DNA of 64,000 nucleotides from Pseudomonas yamanorum (GTDB lineage: Bacteria > Pseudomonadota > Gammaproteobacteria > Pseudomonadales > Pseudomonadaceae), in the NCBI RefSeq assembly GCF_013386765.1, contig NZ_JACARE010000014.1, forward strand, positions 277,758 through 341,757, written 5' to 3'. Position numbers and translations under genes: made by a program. The notes under the pieces are model-generated. The model was not told the origin of the DNA, did no database searches, and saw only the letters and a list, made by a program, of their open reading frames with translations. This document shows, one piece after another, positions 36,546-46,608 of this stretch; the first letter of the stretch is position 1, and the number at the start of each line of letters is the position of its first letter.

Positions 36546-37301
36546 ATGAACTGGACCTGGTTTCACAAGCTCGGCTCGCCCAAATGGTTTTACGGCATCA
36601 GTGGCAAACTGCTGCCGTGGTTGAGCATCGCCGCTGTATTGCTGATCGGCATCGGCCTCGTCTGGGGCCTGGCCTTCGCACCGCCCGACTATCAGCAAGG
36701 CAACAGCTTTCGCATCATCTATATCCACGTTCCTGCGGCGATGCTGGCCCAGTCCTGCTACGTGATGCTGGCGGTGTGCGGCATCGTCGGCCTGGTGTGG
36801 AAGATGAAACTGGCGGACGTGGCCCTGCAATGCGCCGCGCCCATCGGTGCCTGGATGACCGCCGTGGCGCTGGTCACCGGCGCGATCTGGGGCAAGCCGA
36901 CCTGGGGTTCGTGGTGGGTGTGGGACGCGCGCCTCACCTCGATGCTGATCCTGCTGTTCCTGTATTTCGGCCTGATTGCCCTGGGCAACGCCATCAGCAA
37001 CCGCGACAGCGCCGCCAAGGCCTGCGCGGTGCTGGCGATTGTCGGGGTGATCAACATCCCGATCATCAAATACTCGGTGGAGTGGTGGAACACCTTGCAC
37101 CAGGGCGCCACCTTCACCCTCACCGAAAAGCCGGCCATGCCCGTGGAAATGTGGGCGCCTCTGCTGCTGATGGTGCTGGGGTTCTACTGCTTCTTCGGCG
37201 CGGTGCTGCTGATGCGCATGCGCCTCGAAGTGCTCAAGCGTGAAGCCCGCACCAGTTGGGTCAAGGCCGAAGTGCAAAACAGCCTGGGAGCCCGTGGATG
37301 A
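36546..37301 (+). CDS. ccmC: Heme handling protein CcmC
   Basis: Inner-membrane protein that presents heme to CcmE. 251 residues, six membrane helices, with the tryptophan-rich WWD segment ([19 protein letters not shown]) and flanking histidines in YIHVPAAM. The ATG at 36546 starts MNWTWFHKL, as in the family, although the frame is open 30 bp earlier. The stop overlaps ccmD by 4 bp. Confidence 0.96.
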   Translation: MNWTWFHKLGSPKWFYGISGKLLPWLSIAAVLLIGIGLVWGLAFAPPDYQQGNSFRIIYIHVPAAMLAQSCYVMLAVCGIVGLVWKMKLADVALQCAAPIGAWMTAVALVTGAIWGKPTWGSWWVWDARLTSMLILLFLYFGLIALGNAISNRDSAAKACAVLAIVGVINIPIIKYSVEWWNTLHQGATFTLTEKPAMPVEMWAPLLLMVLGFYCFFGAVLLMRMRLEVLKREARTSWVKAEVQNSLGARG

Positions 37302-37474
37302 GCTTCAACTCTTTCAGTGATTTTCTCGCCATGGGCCATCACGCCCTGTACGTCTGGACGGCCTATGGCATTTGCCTGGCGGTGCTGGCCCTCAACGTCG
37401 CCGCGCCGATCCTGGCCCGCAAGCGTTACCTGCAACAAGAGGCGCGTCGTTTGCGCCGGGAGACCGAAAAGTGA
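37298..37474 (+). CDS. ccmD: Heme exporter small membrane protein CcmD
   Basis: A 58-residue protein with one membrane helix (about 18-38; [20 protein letters not shown]) and a basic cytoplasmic tail ([18 protein letters not shown]). CcmD stabilises CcmC and aids holo-CcmE release. The ATG overlaps the ccmC stop and its own stop overlaps the GTG of ccmE. Confidence 0.92.
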   Translation: MSFNSFSDFLAMGHHALYVWTAYGICLAVLALNVAAPILARKRYLQQEARRLRRETEK

Positions 37475-37926
37475 ATCCGCTGCGTAGAAAGCGTCTGTTG
37501 ATCATCCTGGCCATCATGGCCGGTGTCGGCATTGCCGTGACCCTGGCCCTGAGCGCCCTGCGGGAGAACATCAACCTGTTCTACACCCCGACCCAGATCG
37601 CCAACGGCGAAGCCCCGCTGGATACACGAATCCGTGCCGGTGGCATGGTCGAGAAGGGCTCGCTGCAACGTTCCGGGGATTCCCTGGACGTGAAATTCAT
37701 CGTCACCGACTTCAACAAATCCGTGACCATCACCTACCGCGGCATCCTTCCGGACCTGTTCCGCGAAGGGCAGGGCATCGTCGCCCTCGGCAAGCTCAAC
37801 GCCGACGGCGTGGTGGTGGCCGACGAAGTGCTGGCCAAGCACGATGAAAAATACATGCCGCCGGAAGTCACCAAGGCCCTCAAAGACAGCGGCCAATCCG
37901 CCCCGACCCCCGCCAAGGAGGGCTAA
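37471..37926 (+). CDS. ccmE: Heme chaperone CcmE
   Basis: Periplasmic heme chaperone, 151 residues, anchored by an N-terminal helix (about 8-28). His124 in [12 protein letters not shown] is the covalent heme ligand, with Tyr128 nearby. The GTG at 37471 overlaps the ccmD stop; an alternative in-frame extension upstream lies inside ccmD and is rejected. ccmF begins 3 bp after the stop. Confidence 0.96.
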   Translation: MNPLRRKRLLIILAIMAGVGIAVTLALSALRENINLFYTPTQIANGEAPLDTRIRAGGMVEKGSLQRSGDSLDVKFIVTDFNKSVTITYRGILPDLFREGQGIVALGKLNADGVVVADEVLAKHDEKYMPPEVTKALKDSGQSAPTPAKEG

Positions 37927-37929
37927 GTC

Positions 37930-39918
37930 ATGACGTCCGCATTGTTTATTCCCGAGTTGGGCCAGTTGGCGATGATCCTCGCCCTGTGCTTTGCCATCGT
38001 CCAGGCCGTGGTCCCGTTGCTGGGCGCCTGGCGCGGTGATCGCCTGTGGATGAGCCTGGCCCAGCCGGCCGCGTGGGGCCAGTTCGCGTTTCTGGTGTTC
38101 GCCTTCGGTTGCCTGACCTACGCCTTCATGACTGACGACTTTTCTGTCGCCTATGTCGCCAACAACTCCAACAGCGCCTTGCCCTGGTACTACAAGTTCA
38201 GCGCCGTGTGGGGCGCCCACGAAGGTTCGTTGCTGCTGTGGGCATTGATCCTCGGCGGCTGGACCTTTGCCGTATCGATCTTCTCCCGCCAGTTGCCGCA
38301 GGTGATGCTGGCCCGGGTGCTGGCGGTGATGGGCATGATCAGCATCGGCTTCCTGCTGTTTTTGATCATGACCTCCAACCCGTTCACCCGTATCCTGCCG
38401 CAGATCCCGGTAGACGGCCACGACCTCAACCCGCTGCTGCAAGACATCGGCCTGATCGTGCACCCGCCGATGCTCTATATGGGGTACGTCGGTTTCTCGG
38501 TAGCCTTCGCGTTTGCCATCGCCGCCTTGCTCGGCGGGCGTCTTGATGCTGCCTGGGCGCGCTGGTCGCGGCCATGGACCATCGTCGCCTGGGCGTTCCT
38601 CGGTATCGGCATCACCTTGGGCTCGTGGTGGGCCTACTACGAACTCGGCTGGGGCGGCTGGTGGTTCTGGGACCCGGTGGAAAACGCCTCCTTCATGCCC
38701 TGGCTGGTGGGCACGGCGCTGATTCACTCGCTGGCGGTCACGGAAAAACGTGGCGTGTTCAAGAGCTGGACCGTGTTGCTGGCCATCGCTGCGTTTTCCC
38801 TGAGCCTGCTGGGTACCTTCCTGGTGCGTTCCGGCGTGCTGACCTCGGTGCATGCGTTTGCCTCCGACCCGGAGCGCGGCGTGTTCATCCTGATCTTCCT
38901 GCTGTTTGTGGTCGGCGGCTCGCTGACGTTGTTTGCGTTGCGCGCCCCCGTGGTCAAGAGCCATGTGGGCTTCAACCTCTGGTCCCGGGAAACCCTGCTG
39001 CTGGGCAATAACCTGGTGCTGGTGGTGGCGGCTTCGATGATCCTGCTCGGCACCCTGTACCCGCTGGTGCTGGATGCCCTGAGCGGCGCCAAACTGTCCG
39101 TCGGCCCGCCGTACTTCAACGCACTGTTCATCCCGTTGATGGCGTTGTTGATGGTGGTGATGGCGGTCGGTGTGCTGGTGCGCTGGAAAGACACCCCGGT
39201 GAAGTGGCTGGTGGGCATGCTCACCCCGGTACTGCTGGGCAGCGCCGCGCTGGCGGTGATCGCCGGGATTGCCTACGGCGACTTCAACTGGGCCGTGCTC
39301 GCCACCTTCATGCTCGCCGCCTGGGTATTGCTGGCCGGCGTACGCGACCTGATCGACAAGACCCGCCACAAAGGCCTGATCAAGGGCCTGCCGACCATGA
39401 CCCGCAGTTACTGGGGCATGCAGGTCGCGCATATCGGCATCGCCGTGTGTGCCCTCGGCGTGGTGTTATCCAGCCAGAACAGCGCTGAGCGCGACCTGCG
39501 CCTGGCCCCCGGCGAGTCCATGGACCTGGCCGGTTACCACTTCATTTTCGAAGGCGCCAAGCACTTCGAAGGGCCGAACTTTACCTCCGACAAAGGCACC
39601 GTACGCGTGGTGCGCAATGGCAAGGAGATCGCGGTGCTGCACCCGGAAAAACGCCTGTACACCGTGCAAAGCTCGATGATGACCGAAGCCGGGATCGACG
39701 CCGGTTTCACCCGCGACCTCTACGTCGCCCTGGGTGAACCGCTGGGCGATGGCGCCTGGGCCGTGCGGGTCCACGTCAAACCGTTTGTGCGCTGGATCTG
39801 GTTCGGCGGCCTGCTGACCGGCTTCGGTGGTTTGCTGGCCGCGACGGACCGGCGTTACCGGGTCAAGGTCAAGAGCCGGGTGCGTGAAGCCCTCGGCCTG
39901 CAAGGAGCGCCAGTATGA
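37930..39918 (+). CDS. ccmF: Cytochrome c heme lyase subunit CcmF
   Basis: Large membrane protein that with CcmH and CcmI attaches heme to apocytochrome. 662 residues and about 15 membrane helices. The WWD region GWGGWWFWDPVENASFMPWL and surrounding heme-ligand histidines (VWGAHEGSLLLW, LIVHPPMLYMG) are intact. The end overlaps ccmG by 4 bp. Confidence 0.97.
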   Translation: MTSALFIPELGQLAMILALCFAIVQAVVPLLGAWRGDRLWMSLAQPAAWGQFAFLVFAFGCLTYAFMTDDFSVAYVANNSNSALPWYYKFSAVWGAHEGSLLLWALILGGWTFAVSIFSRQLPQVMLARVLAVMGMISIGFLLFLIMTSNPFTRILPQIPVDGHDLNPLLQDIGLIVHPPMLYMGYVGFSVAFAFAIAALLGGRLDAAWARWSRPWTIVAWAFLGIGITLGSWWAYYELGWGGWWFWDPVENASFMPWLVGTALIHSLAVTEKRGVFKSWTVLLAIAAFSLSLLGTFLVRSGVLTSVHAFASDPERGVFILIFLLFVVGGSLTLFALRAPVVKSHVGFNLWSRETLLLGNNLVLVVAASMILLGTLYPLVLDALSGAKLSVGPPYFNALFIPLMALLMVVMAVGVLVRWKDTPVKWLVGMLTPVLLGSAALAVIAGIAYGDFNWAVLATFMLAAWVLLAGVRDLIDKTRHKGLIKGLPTMTRSYWGMQVAHIGIAVCALGVVLSSQNSAERDLRLAPGESMDLAGYHFIFEGAKHFEGPNFTSDKGTVRVVRNGKEIAVLHPEKRLYTVQSSMMTEAGIDAGFTRDLYVALGEPLGDGAWAVRVHVKPFVRWIWFGGLLTGFGGLLAATDRRYRVKVKSRVREALGLQGAPV

Positions 39919-40451
39919 AGCGTTGGTTGATGGTGTTGCCGCTGGCGGCGTTCCTGGTGGTGGCAGTGTTCCTGTATCGCGGGCTGTACCTGGACCCGGC
40001 CGAGTTGCCGTCGGCGATGATCGGCAAACAGTTCCCGGCGTTCTCGCTGCCGACCGTTCAGGGTGACAAGACCCTGACTCAAGCGGATTTGCAGGGCAAA
40101 CCGGCGTTGGTCAACGTGTGGGGCACCTGGTGCATTTCCTGCCGCGTCGAGCACCCGGTGCTGAACAAGCTGGCGGAGCAGGGCGTGGTGATCTACGGCA
40201 TCAACTACAAGGACGACAACGCTGCCGCCTTGAAGTGGCTGGCAGAATTCCACAACCCCTACCAGCTGGATATCCGTGACGAAGACGGCAACCTTGGCCT
40301 GAACCTCGGCGTGTATGGCGCCCCGGAAACCTTCTTCATCGACGCCAAGGGTGTGATCCGCGACAAGTACGTGGGCGTGATCGACGAAGTGGTGTGGCGC
40401 GAGCAACTGGCCGCCAAGTACCAGGCGCTGGTGGACGAGGCCAAGCCATGA
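39915..40451 (+). CDS. ccmG: Thiol:disulfide interchange protein CcmG/DsbE
   Basis: Membrane-anchored periplasmic thioredoxin that reduces apocytochrome cysteines. 178 residues, N-terminal anchor (about 4-22) and thioredoxin fold with the redox pair Cys73/Cys76 in WGTWCISC. The GVYGAPETFFIDAKGVI stretch with cis-Pro is typical. The stop overlaps ccmH by 4 bp. Confidence 0.96.
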   Translation: MKRWLMVLPLAAFLVVAVFLYRGLYLDPAELPSAMIGKQFPAFSLPTVQGDKTLTQADLQGKPALVNVWGTWCISCRVEHPVLNKLAEQGVVIYGINYKDDNAAALKWLAEFHNPYQLDIRDEDGNLGLNLGVYGAPETFFIDAKGVIRDKYVGVIDEVVWREQLAAKYQALVDEAKP

Positions 40452-40921
40452 AGCGTTGGTTAGCCGCCGCTGTATTGGGCTTGAGCATGGTCGGCGTGGC
40501 CCACGCCGCCATCGACACCTACGAATTTGCCAAGGACGGTGACCGCGAGCGTTTTCGCGAGCTGACCAAGGAACTGCGCTGCCCCAAGTGCCAGAACCAG
40601 GACATCGCCGACTCCAACGCGCCGATTGCTGCCGACCTGCGCAAAGAGATTTTCCGCATGCTCGGCGAGGGCAAGGACAATCAGCAGATCATCGACTTCA
40701 TGGTCGACCGCTACGGTGACTTCGTGCGCTACAAGCCGGCGCTCACCGGCAAGACCGCGCTGCTGTGGTTCGGCCCCGCCGGGCTGTTGCTCGCAGGCTT
40801 AGTGGTAATGGCGGTGATCGTGCGCCGTCGTCGTGTCGCCCCGGCCGATGGCTCGGACTCGCTTTCTGTCGATGAGCGTCAACGCCTCGACCAACTGCTG
40901 GACAAAAAAACTGATGATTGA
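40448..40921 (+). CDS. ccmH: Cytochrome c maturation protein CcmH
   Basis: Thiol oxidoreductase of the heme lyase complex. 157 residues: signal peptide (about 1-20, ending AHA), the LRCPKCQNQ redox motif, then one membrane helix near 105-125 and a charged tail. In enterics ccmH is fused to the TPR part; here that part is the separate ccmI gene. It overlaps ccmI by 8 bp. Confidence 0.95.
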   Translation: MKRWLAAAVLGLSMVGVAHAAIDTYEFAKDGDRERFRELTKELRCPKCQNQDIADSNAPIAADLRKEIFRMLGEGKDNQQIIDFMVDRYGDFVRYKPALTGKTALLWFGPAGLLLAGLVVMAVIVRRRRVAPADGSDSLSVDERQRLDQLLDKKTDD

Positions 40922-42107
40922 TTTCTGGCTCGCAGCGGGTCTGCTGCTTCTGATTGCCTTGAGTTTCCTGCTGATCCCGGTGTTACGCGGCCGCCGTGCC
41001 CAGCGTGAAGAAGATCGCACCGCGCTGAACGTGGCGCTGTATCAAGAACGCGTGGCCGAACTGCAAACCCAGCAGTCCGAAGGCGTGCTGGATGCGGCCC
41101 AACTGGACAGCGGTCGCGCTGAAGCGGCGCGTGAGTTGCTGGCCGACACCGAGGGTGTGGAAAAGCCCCGGGAATCGCGCCTCGGCAAACCGTTGCCGTT
41201 GCTCGCGGCCTTTCTGGTGCCGGTGCTGGGCGTGGCGCTGTACCTGCACTATGGCGCCAGCGACAAGGTCGAACTGACCCGCGAATTCTCCCAGCCGCCG
41301 GTGTCCATGGAAGACATGACCCGCCGCCTGGAGCGCGCCGCTGCGGCCCAGCCGGACTCGCCGGAAGGGCTGTACTTCCTCGGTCGCGCCTACATGGCCC
41401 AGGACCGCTCGGCCGATGCGGCCAAAGTCTTCGAGCGCACCGTGGCCCTGGCCGGTCGCCAGCCGGAGTTGCTCGGGCAGTGGGCCCAGGCCCAGTACTT
41501 TGCCGACAACAAGCAATGGTCGCCCAAGGTCCAGGCCCTGACCGACGAAGCGCTGAAACTCGACCCGAAAGAAGTCACCAGCCTCGGCCTGCTGGGCATC
41601 GCCGCTTTTGAAGGCCAGCGTTACCAGGAAGCGATCGACTACTGGAAGCGCCTGCTGGCGCAACTGCCACCGGACGACAACTCCCGGGCCGCGCTGCAAG
41701 GCGGGATCGACCGCGCCGCCGAGAAGCTCAAAGAGAGCGGCGGCAGCGTGGCGCCGGTGAAGGCACACAAGCAGATGCAAGTACGTGTGGACCTGGCCCC
41801 GAACGTGAAGGCCAAAGCCTTGCCGACCGACAGCGTGTTCATCTTCGCCCGCGCCGTCAAAGGCCCGCCGGCACCGCTGGCCGCCAAGCGCGTGACCGTG
41901 GCCGACCTGCCGATCACCGTCGAACTGGGCGACAGCGACGCGATGATGCCGCAGTTGAAACTGTCCAACTTTCCCGAAGTCCAACTGGTTGCGCGCATAT
42001 CCCGGGCAGGTGTTCCAACAGCTGGCGAGTGGATCGGCCGCAGCCAACCCTTGGCCAGCAGCACCACTGCGCTGCAGCAGCTGACCATCGACAGTCCGGA
42101 CCACTAA
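40914..42107 (+). CDS. ccmI: Cytochrome c maturation TPR protein CcmI
   Basis: Apocytochrome-binding chaperone of the heme lyase. 397 residues: two membrane helices (about 3-22 and 94-115), TPR-like repeats (about 145-275; [20 protein letters not shown]) and a C-terminal beta domain (about 290-397). The ATG at 40914 follows the ccmH frame; earlier in-frame codons lie inside ccmH. Confidence 0.93.
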   Translation: MIDFWLAAGLLLLIALSFLLIPVLRGRRAQREEDRTALNVALYQERVAELQTQQSEGVLDAAQLDSGRAEAARELLADTEGVEKPRESRLGKPLPLLAAFLVPVLGVALYLHYGASDKVELTREFSQPPVSMEDMTRRLERAAAAQPDSPEGLYFLGRAYMAQDRSADAAKVFERTVALAGRQPELLGQWAQAQYFADNKQWSPKVQALTDEALKLDPKEVTSLGLLGIAAFEGQRYQEAIDYWKRLLAQLPPDDNSRAALQGGIDRAAEKLKESGGSVAPVKAHKQMQVRVDLAPNVKAKALPTDSVFIFARAVKGPPAPLAAKRVTVADLPITVELGDSDAMMPQLKLSNFPEVQLVARISRAGVPTAGEWIGRSQPLASSTTALQQLTIDSPDH

Positions 42108-42122
42108 TTCGAGGAAATGCCC

Positions 42123-42515
42123 ATGACCGCCATTGCGCGTATCACCCTGCTCAGCCTGGTACTGGGGCTGAGTGCTTGTGCGGTCCATCGGCCACCGTCG
42201 CCTACCGGGCCGACCATCCCGCCCACCGGGCCGTCGACTCAGCCGAGCACCCAACCTTCCGGGCCAGTGATCAAACCGTCGAAGCCGGTGCCGAGCTCTT
42301 CGCCAACCTTCGCACCGCCACCGGGTGCGGCCAGCCACTGGGACGGGAAGATGCAGGTGTACGTGCTGGACGAACAGGCCGATACGTTTTACCGCCAGCG
42401 CACCTACTACCGTTGGAGTAACGGCTGGAGCCGCTCCATCAGCCCGAACGGGCCTTGGGAAGAGACCGACGTCCATGGCGTACCGCCGGGGTTGAGCAAG
42501 CAATACGCGCAATAA
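42123..42515 (+). CDS. Proline-rich lipoprotein, function unknown
   Basis: A 130-residue protein with a lipoprotein signal (lipobox LSAC, Cys at about residue 19), a Pro/Ser/Thr-rich spacer (about 25-65), then a tail with aromatic pattern YYRWSNGWSRSI...GPWEE. An ATG at 42117 lies almost on top of the GAGGA at 42111-42115, so the ATG at 42123, seven bases away, is preferred. It lies 15 bp after ccmI and before the operon terminator, so it is probably the last ccm-operon gene. Confidence 0.75.
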   Translation: MTAIARITLLSLVLGLSACAVHRPPSPTGPTIPPTGPSTQPSTQPSGPVIKPSKPVPSSSPTFAPPPGAASHWDGKMQVYVLDEQADTFYRQRTYYRWSNGWSRSISPNGPWEETDVHGVPPGLSKQYAQ

Positions 42516-42516
42516 G

Positions 42517-42543
42517 AAAAGGCGACCTTCGGGTCGCCTTTTT
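42517..42543 (+). terminator. Intrinsic terminator after the ccm operon
   Basis: AAAAGGCGACC, loop TTCG, GGTCGCCTTTTT: a perfect GC stem with a tetraloop and T-run, directly after the lipoprotein stop. The A-rich left side makes it usable from both strands. Confidence 0.93.
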
Positions 42544-42565
42544 CATGAGCGTGAAATGCAATCAA

Positions 42566-42657
42566 CTGTAGGAGCTGGCTTGCCTGCGATAGCGGTGTAT
42601 CAGGTTATGAAATGGTTGCTGACACACCGCTATCGCGGGCAAGCCCGGCTCCCACAG
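42566..42657. repeat. REPIN after the ccm terminator
   Basis: CTGTAGGAGCTGGCTTGCC at the left and GGGCAAGCCCGGCTCCCACAG at the right, inverted, with a further GATAGCGGTGT/ACACCGCTATC inner stem. It lies between convergent transcription units. Confidence 0.88.
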
Positions 42658-42662
42658 GATCT

Positions 42663-43880
42663 CTACTGTTTTTGATATTCGGCCTGGCCTGCGGTACTGA
42701 TCCAATGGATCACCCCCGCAATTACCCCCAGCATCACCCCGAACTCGACAATCCCCATCCAGCCCAACCGCGCCATCAACCAGCCGCTGACCGTGGCCCC
42801 CACCGCACCGCCAAAAAACGTCGCCGTCATGTACAAACTGTTGATGCGGCCCTGGGCTTTCGGGTCCACCGCAAACGCCCGGGTCTGGTTGGATACCAAC
42901 CCCGACTGCACGCCGATATCCAGCACGATCACCCCAAGCACCAGCAGAATTATCGAGCTTTCCGCTCCCGCCAGCAGCAGGAACGCCAAGGTCACAATCC
43001 CGATACTCGCCCCAATCACCTTGCGTGAACCCAACCGGTCGGAAGCCCGCCCCCCGAGGGACGCCGCCAGCGCACCCGCTGCACCGATAATCCCGAAACC
43101 GCCGGCCCACGCGCTGCCCAGCTGCCACGGCCCATGAGCCAGCAACGCCGCCAGATTCACCCAGAACGCATTGAAGCAAGCCCACAACAACGCCTGCACC
43201 ATCATCGACTGGCGGATCGGGCTGTTGTCGCGCATCAGCGGCCACAGCGACGCCAGCAGGCGAGGGTAGGACAGGTTGGTGCTCGGCACGCCCCGTGGCA
43301 GCAACCTGGCGGCGGCGATCCATACCGGGATCATGAAGGCCGCTTCCATCGCGTACACCGCCCGCCAGCCATAAGCCTCACCGACCACGCCGGCAATCGT
43401 GCGCCCGAGCAGAATGCCGACCATGATCCCGCTGACCACCGTCCCCACGTTGCGCCCACGCTCATGAGGCTGCGACATCACCGCCGCGAACGGCACCAAT
43501 TGCTGCGGCACACAACTCACAATCCCCAAGCCAAAAGACGCCGCGATCAGCGCCCAGATGCCCGGTGAAAACGCCGCCGCCAGGGCGAAACAGAACGCCA
43601 GCGCGATCTGCCCCAGCACCAGTTTGCGCCGGTCAAAACGGTCGCCCATCGGCAGCAGCAAGGCGAGGCCGGTGGCAAACCCCAGCAGGGCGGAACCGGC
43701 CACCAGGTCGACGGTGGTCACGTCTACGCCCATGTCCGAGGCAATCAAAGGCAGGATCGGCTGGGTGCAGTAGATATTGGTGATCACCGCGCCGGCGATC
43801 ACCGCCATCATGAGGATCTTGCCGCGCGGCGCGACCGCAGGCGCTGCAGGACTTTGGGAGGTAATCGGTTGGCCACTCAC
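42663..43880 (-). CDS. MFS transporter
   Basis: A 405-residue membrane protein with twelve membrane segments and the MFS motif region MGDRFDRRKLVLGQ after helix 2, repeated weakly as LGGRASDRLGSRKV in the second half. This fits a drug or metabolite exporter; substrate unknown. The frame allows a TTG at 43928, but the GTG at 43880 is chosen because AAGGAG lies six bases upstream of it on the minus strand. It is divergent from the LysR gene, which probably controls it. Confidence 0.85.
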   Translation of the reverse strand: MSGQPITSQSPAAPAVAPRGKILMMAVIAGAVITNIYCTQPILPLIASDMGVDVTTVDLVAGSALLGFATGLALLLPMGDRFDRRKLVLGQIALAFCFALAAAFSPGIWALIAASFGLGIVSCVPQQLVPFAAVMSQPHERGRNVGTVVSGIMVGILLGRTIAGVVGEAYGWRAVYAMEAAFMIPVWIAAARLLPRGVPSTNLSYPRLLASLWPLMRDNSPIRQSMMVQALLWACFNAFWVNLAALLAHGPWQLGSAWAGGFGIIGAAGALAASLGGRASDRLGSRKVIGASIGIVTLAFLLLAGAESSIILLVLGVIVLDIGVQSGLVSNQTRAFAVDPKAQGRINSLYMTATFFGGAVGATVSGWLMARLGWMGIVEFGVMLGVIAGVIHWISTAGQAEYQKQ

Positions 43881-44001
43881 GGCACTCTCCTTCAATACAG
43901 GTCTCCGGGGGCGGAGATGAGTGGCCAACGTTACGCACTCGCGCTTGGCAGGATAATCCCCTAGGATCTGGAATCATCCTTCCAGAATTTGATAGGTTGC
44001 C

Positions 44002-44898
44002 ATGAATCGCCTTGAATCCATGTCCATCTTCGTTGCCGTGGTTGATGCGGGCAGCCTGACTGCTGCAGCGCGGCGCCTCGACATGCCGCTGGCCAGCGTC
44101 AGCCGCAAGGTGGCTGAACTTGAGACGCACCTGAAGACCCGCCTGTTGCACCGCACCACGCGCCAACTGTCGTTGACCGATGCCGGCGCCTCCTACCTCG
44201 CGGCGTGCCGGCGCATTCTTGAAGACATCAGCGAGGCCGAGCGCGCCGCCACCGGCGAATACTCCCAGCCCCGGGGTGAGCTGGTGGTCACCGCGCCAGT
44301 GGTGTTCGGGCGGTTGCACATCGTGCCGGTGGTGGCGGAATTTCTGGCGCAGTACCCGGAGATCGACATCAACCTGATCCTCACCGACCGCGTCGTGCAC
44401 CTGATGGAAGAGCACTGCGACGTGGCGGTGCGGATTGGCGAGTTGCCCGACAGCTCGCTCAAGGCCATGCAAGTGGGCACGGTGCGGCGCGTGGTGTGTG
44501 CCAGCCCGGCGTATCTGGCCGCTCGCGGCGTACCGGCTGAGCCTCAGGACTTGGCAGGGCATGACTGCATCACCTTTGAAGTGCTGGCGTCCCAAGGGGC
44601 GTGGGGATTTGGCGCGGGTAAAACCGGGGTCTCGGTGGCGGTGCATTCGCGGTTGTCGGTGAATACGGCGGAAGCGGCGATTGCGGCGGCGACATTGGGG
44701 GTTGGGGTGATTCGGGTGTTGTCGTATCAGGTGGCGGATGCGGTGCGGGAGGAGGCGTTGGCGGTGGTGCTTGAGGGATTCGAGTCGGCGCCGTTGCCCA
44801 TCAGTTTGGTGCACAAAGGGCAGTCACCGTTGCCGCTGAAGCTGCGCGCGTTTCTGGATTTTGTGATGCCACGGTTGCGTGCTCGCACCGCCCAATAA
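44002..44898 (+). CDS. LysR-family transcriptional regulator
   Basis: 298 residues. An N-terminal winged HTH (about 1-60; SMSIFVAVVDAGSLTAAARRL, then SVSRKVAELE) and a substrate-binding domain (about 90-295; GELVVTAPVVFGRLHIVPVV). The absence of extra domains is normal for the family. The 121-bp gap to the divergent MFS gene would hold a shared operator; an effector cannot be guessed. Confidence 0.9.
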   Translation: MNRLESMSIFVAVVDAGSLTAAARRLDMPLASVSRKVAELETHLKTRLLHRTTRQLSLTDAGASYLAACRRILEDISEAERAATGEYSQPRGELVVTAPVVFGRLHIVPVVAEFLAQYPEIDINLILTDRVVHLMEEHCDVAVRIGELPDSSLKAMQVGTVRRVVCASPAYLAARGVPAEPQDLAGHDCITFEVLASQGAWGFGAGKTGVSVAVHSRLSVNTAEAAIAAATLGVGVIRVLSYQVADAVREEALAVVLEGFESAPLPISLVHKGQSPLPLKLRAFLDFVMPRLRARTAQ

Positions 44899-44932
44899 CA
44901 CCGACGAATTTGAACCTGATGAAGATCAAAAT

Positions 44933-45019
44933 GTGGGAGCTGGCTTGCCTGCGATAGCGGTGTATCAGTTCCTGAGATGTCGGCTATGAGTCAGTCATCG
45001 CAGGCAAGCCAGCTCCCAC
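44933..45019. repeat. REPIN after the LysR gene
   Basis: Inverted GTGGGAGCTGGCTTGCCTGC arms, perfect at the ends, with a variable centre of about 40 bp. Confidence 0.9.
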
Positions 45020-45055
45020 CTTAGATTTATGTTGCCGGTTGGATTTCGGTTTTGA

Positions 45056-45373
45056 TCAGGCCACCGGGCACTCCCGATTCAGCGCCTCATCCACCAATAA
45101 CTGCGCCATCTCCACCCATTGCGCCACCGCCAACACTTGCTTGCGGCTGGCCCCATCAAGATGCTCGGCACAGTCATAGGCGCTGACAGCCGCCGACTCA
45201 AGAATCTCGCTGGCGTTGCACAAGGCGACTTCAGTGCTGGGATCCGCACGTACAGCGAAGAGTTTGTCGCAGGGTGGTGAGCCGTACGCAGGTTGGTCGA
45301 CCGGGGAATGGAAACCCGGTAGGGGCACGCCCTCCTGCGTACAACTCGGTCGACATATTGGGGAAGAATTCAA
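45056..45373 (-). CDS. Small DUF6124-like hypothetical protein
   Basis: 105 residues from a TTG at 45373; the true start may be downstream, since no good ribosome site fits. The C-terminal 65 residues (DKLFAVRADPSTEVALCNASEIL...VLAVAQWVEMAQLLVDEALN) resemble the short helical DUF6124 proteins that are abundant in Pseudomonas. The N-terminal 40 residues look unrelated and Pro/Cys-rich, possibly not translated. Function unknown. Confidence 0.5.
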   Translation of the reverse strand: MNSSPICRPSCTQEGVPLPGFHSPVDQPAYGSPPCDKLFAVRADPSTEVALCNASEILESAAVSAYDCAEHLDGASRKQVLAVAQWVEMAQLLVDEALNRECPVA

Positions 45374-45452
45374 TGACTAGCCGTAGGGAAAGTCTTGTTC
45401 AGAGCACGTGAGAAACGAGCTTTTCAACATTTCCAATGCCGGGCGAAGACCT

Positions 45453-45585
45453 TGTGGCGAGGGAGCTTGCTCCCGCTGGACTGCGCAGCAGGCCCAAGTC
45501 AGCCACCTCGGTACATCTGACAGACCGTGTTACCCGCGTTTGGGGCCGCTGCGCAGCCCAGCGGGAGCAAGCTCCCTCGCCACGG
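45453..45585. repeat. REPIN before the phn operon (TGTGGCGAGGGAGCTTGCTCCC family)
   Basis: Perfect outer arms TGTGGCGAGGGAGCTTGCTC and complement. It occupies about a third of the 369-bp gap 45374-45742; the rest holds the Pho box and no gene I can support. Confidence 0.9.
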
Positions 45586-45611
45586 GTTGGGTATTCAGCG
45601 TCAGTTCCAAC

Positions 45612-45629
45612 CTTTCATCAAACCTTCAT
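45612..45629 (+). promoter_or_regulatory. Pho box upstream of phnC
   Basis: CTTTCAT, four bases (CAAA), CCTTCAT: two seven-base repeats with the 11-base period bound by PhoB. A third partial unit follows. It lies about 114 bp before phnC and predicts induction of phnCDE...P under phosphate limitation. Confidence 0.75.
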
Positions 45630-45742
45630 CAAACGGTTTTACTCCAGTCATGTGCAAGTCATAGGGCTGACACAGCCCGCGCCTACTGTCGTTTGAACTC
45701 AAACGCAGCCACGGACGGCTGTTCAACCAGACAGAGAAGCCC

Positions 45743-46576
45743 ATGACTCCAGCTATCCATGTCGATCATCTGAACAAGACCTTTGCGAAGAAATCCGCAT
45801 TGGTCGACCTCGAACTTACCGTTGCCACCGGTGAGATGGTCGCGCTGATTGGCGCTTCCGGCTCCGGCAAGTCGACCTTGCTGCGTCACCTCGCGGGCCT
45901 GGCCTGTTGCGACAAGAACAATGGCGGCAGCGTCAAGGTGCTGGGCCGGGAAGTGCAGGCCAGCGGCCGGTTGAACAGCAAGGTGCGGCGCCTGCGCTCC
46001 GACATCGGCTACATCTTCCAGCAGTTCAACCTGGTCAACCGCCTGAGCGTGCTCGAAAACGTGCTGCTCGGTTGCCTGGGCCGCATGCCGCGCTGGCGTG
46101 GCAACCTCGGCCTGTTCAATGCCGAGGAAAAACAGTTCGCCATGGAGTCCCTGGCCCGCGTCGGCCTGGCGGACCTGGCCGCGCAACGTGCTTCCACCTT
46201 GTCCGGCGGCCAGCAGCAACGCGTGGCCATCGCCCGGGCCCTGACCCAGCGCGCCGAAGTGATCCTGGCTGATGAACCCATCGCTTCGCTGGACCCGGAG
46301 TCGGCGCGCAAGGTCATGGAGATCCTCGCCGACATCAACGGCCGCGACGGCAAGACCGTGGTGGTCACCCTGCATCAGGTGGATTACGCCATGCGTTATT
46401 GCCCGCGAGCCGTGGCGCTCAAGGGCGGACGAATTCACTTCGATGGCCACGCCAGCGAGTTGAGCAGCCAGTTCCTCAATGATTTGTACGGTGCCGATGT
46501 CGACACCAGCCTGATGTTTTCCGACCAGACCCGCACCACCGTCGTCCCTGCACGGTTGGCCCTGGCTCGCGCTTGA
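45743..46576 (+). CDS. phnC: Phosphonate ABC transporter ATP-binding protein PhnC
   Basis: ATPase of the phosphonate importer, 277 residues. Walker [10 protein letters not shown], a PhnC-type [20 protein letters not shown]-loop, signature [14 protein letters not shown] and Walker [13 protein letters not shown]. It is the first gene of the phn operon, downstream of a Pho box, and 32 bp before phnD. Confidence 0.96.
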   Translation: MTPAIHVDHLNKTFAKKSALVDLELTVATGEMVALIGASGSGKSTLLRHLAGLACCDKNNGGSVKVLGREVQASGRLNSKVRRLRSDIGYIFQQFNLVNRLSVLENVLLGCLGRMPRWRGNLGLFNAEEKQFAMESLARVGLADLAAQRASTLSGGQQQRVAIARALTQRAEVILADEPIASLDPESARKVMEILADINGRDGKTVVVTLHQVDYAMRYCPRAVALKGGRIHFDGHASELSSQFLNDLYGADVDTSLMFSDQTRTTVVPARLALARA

Positions 46577-46608
46577 AACCCCAATAACGACCCACAGGAA
46601 TCCTCTCC

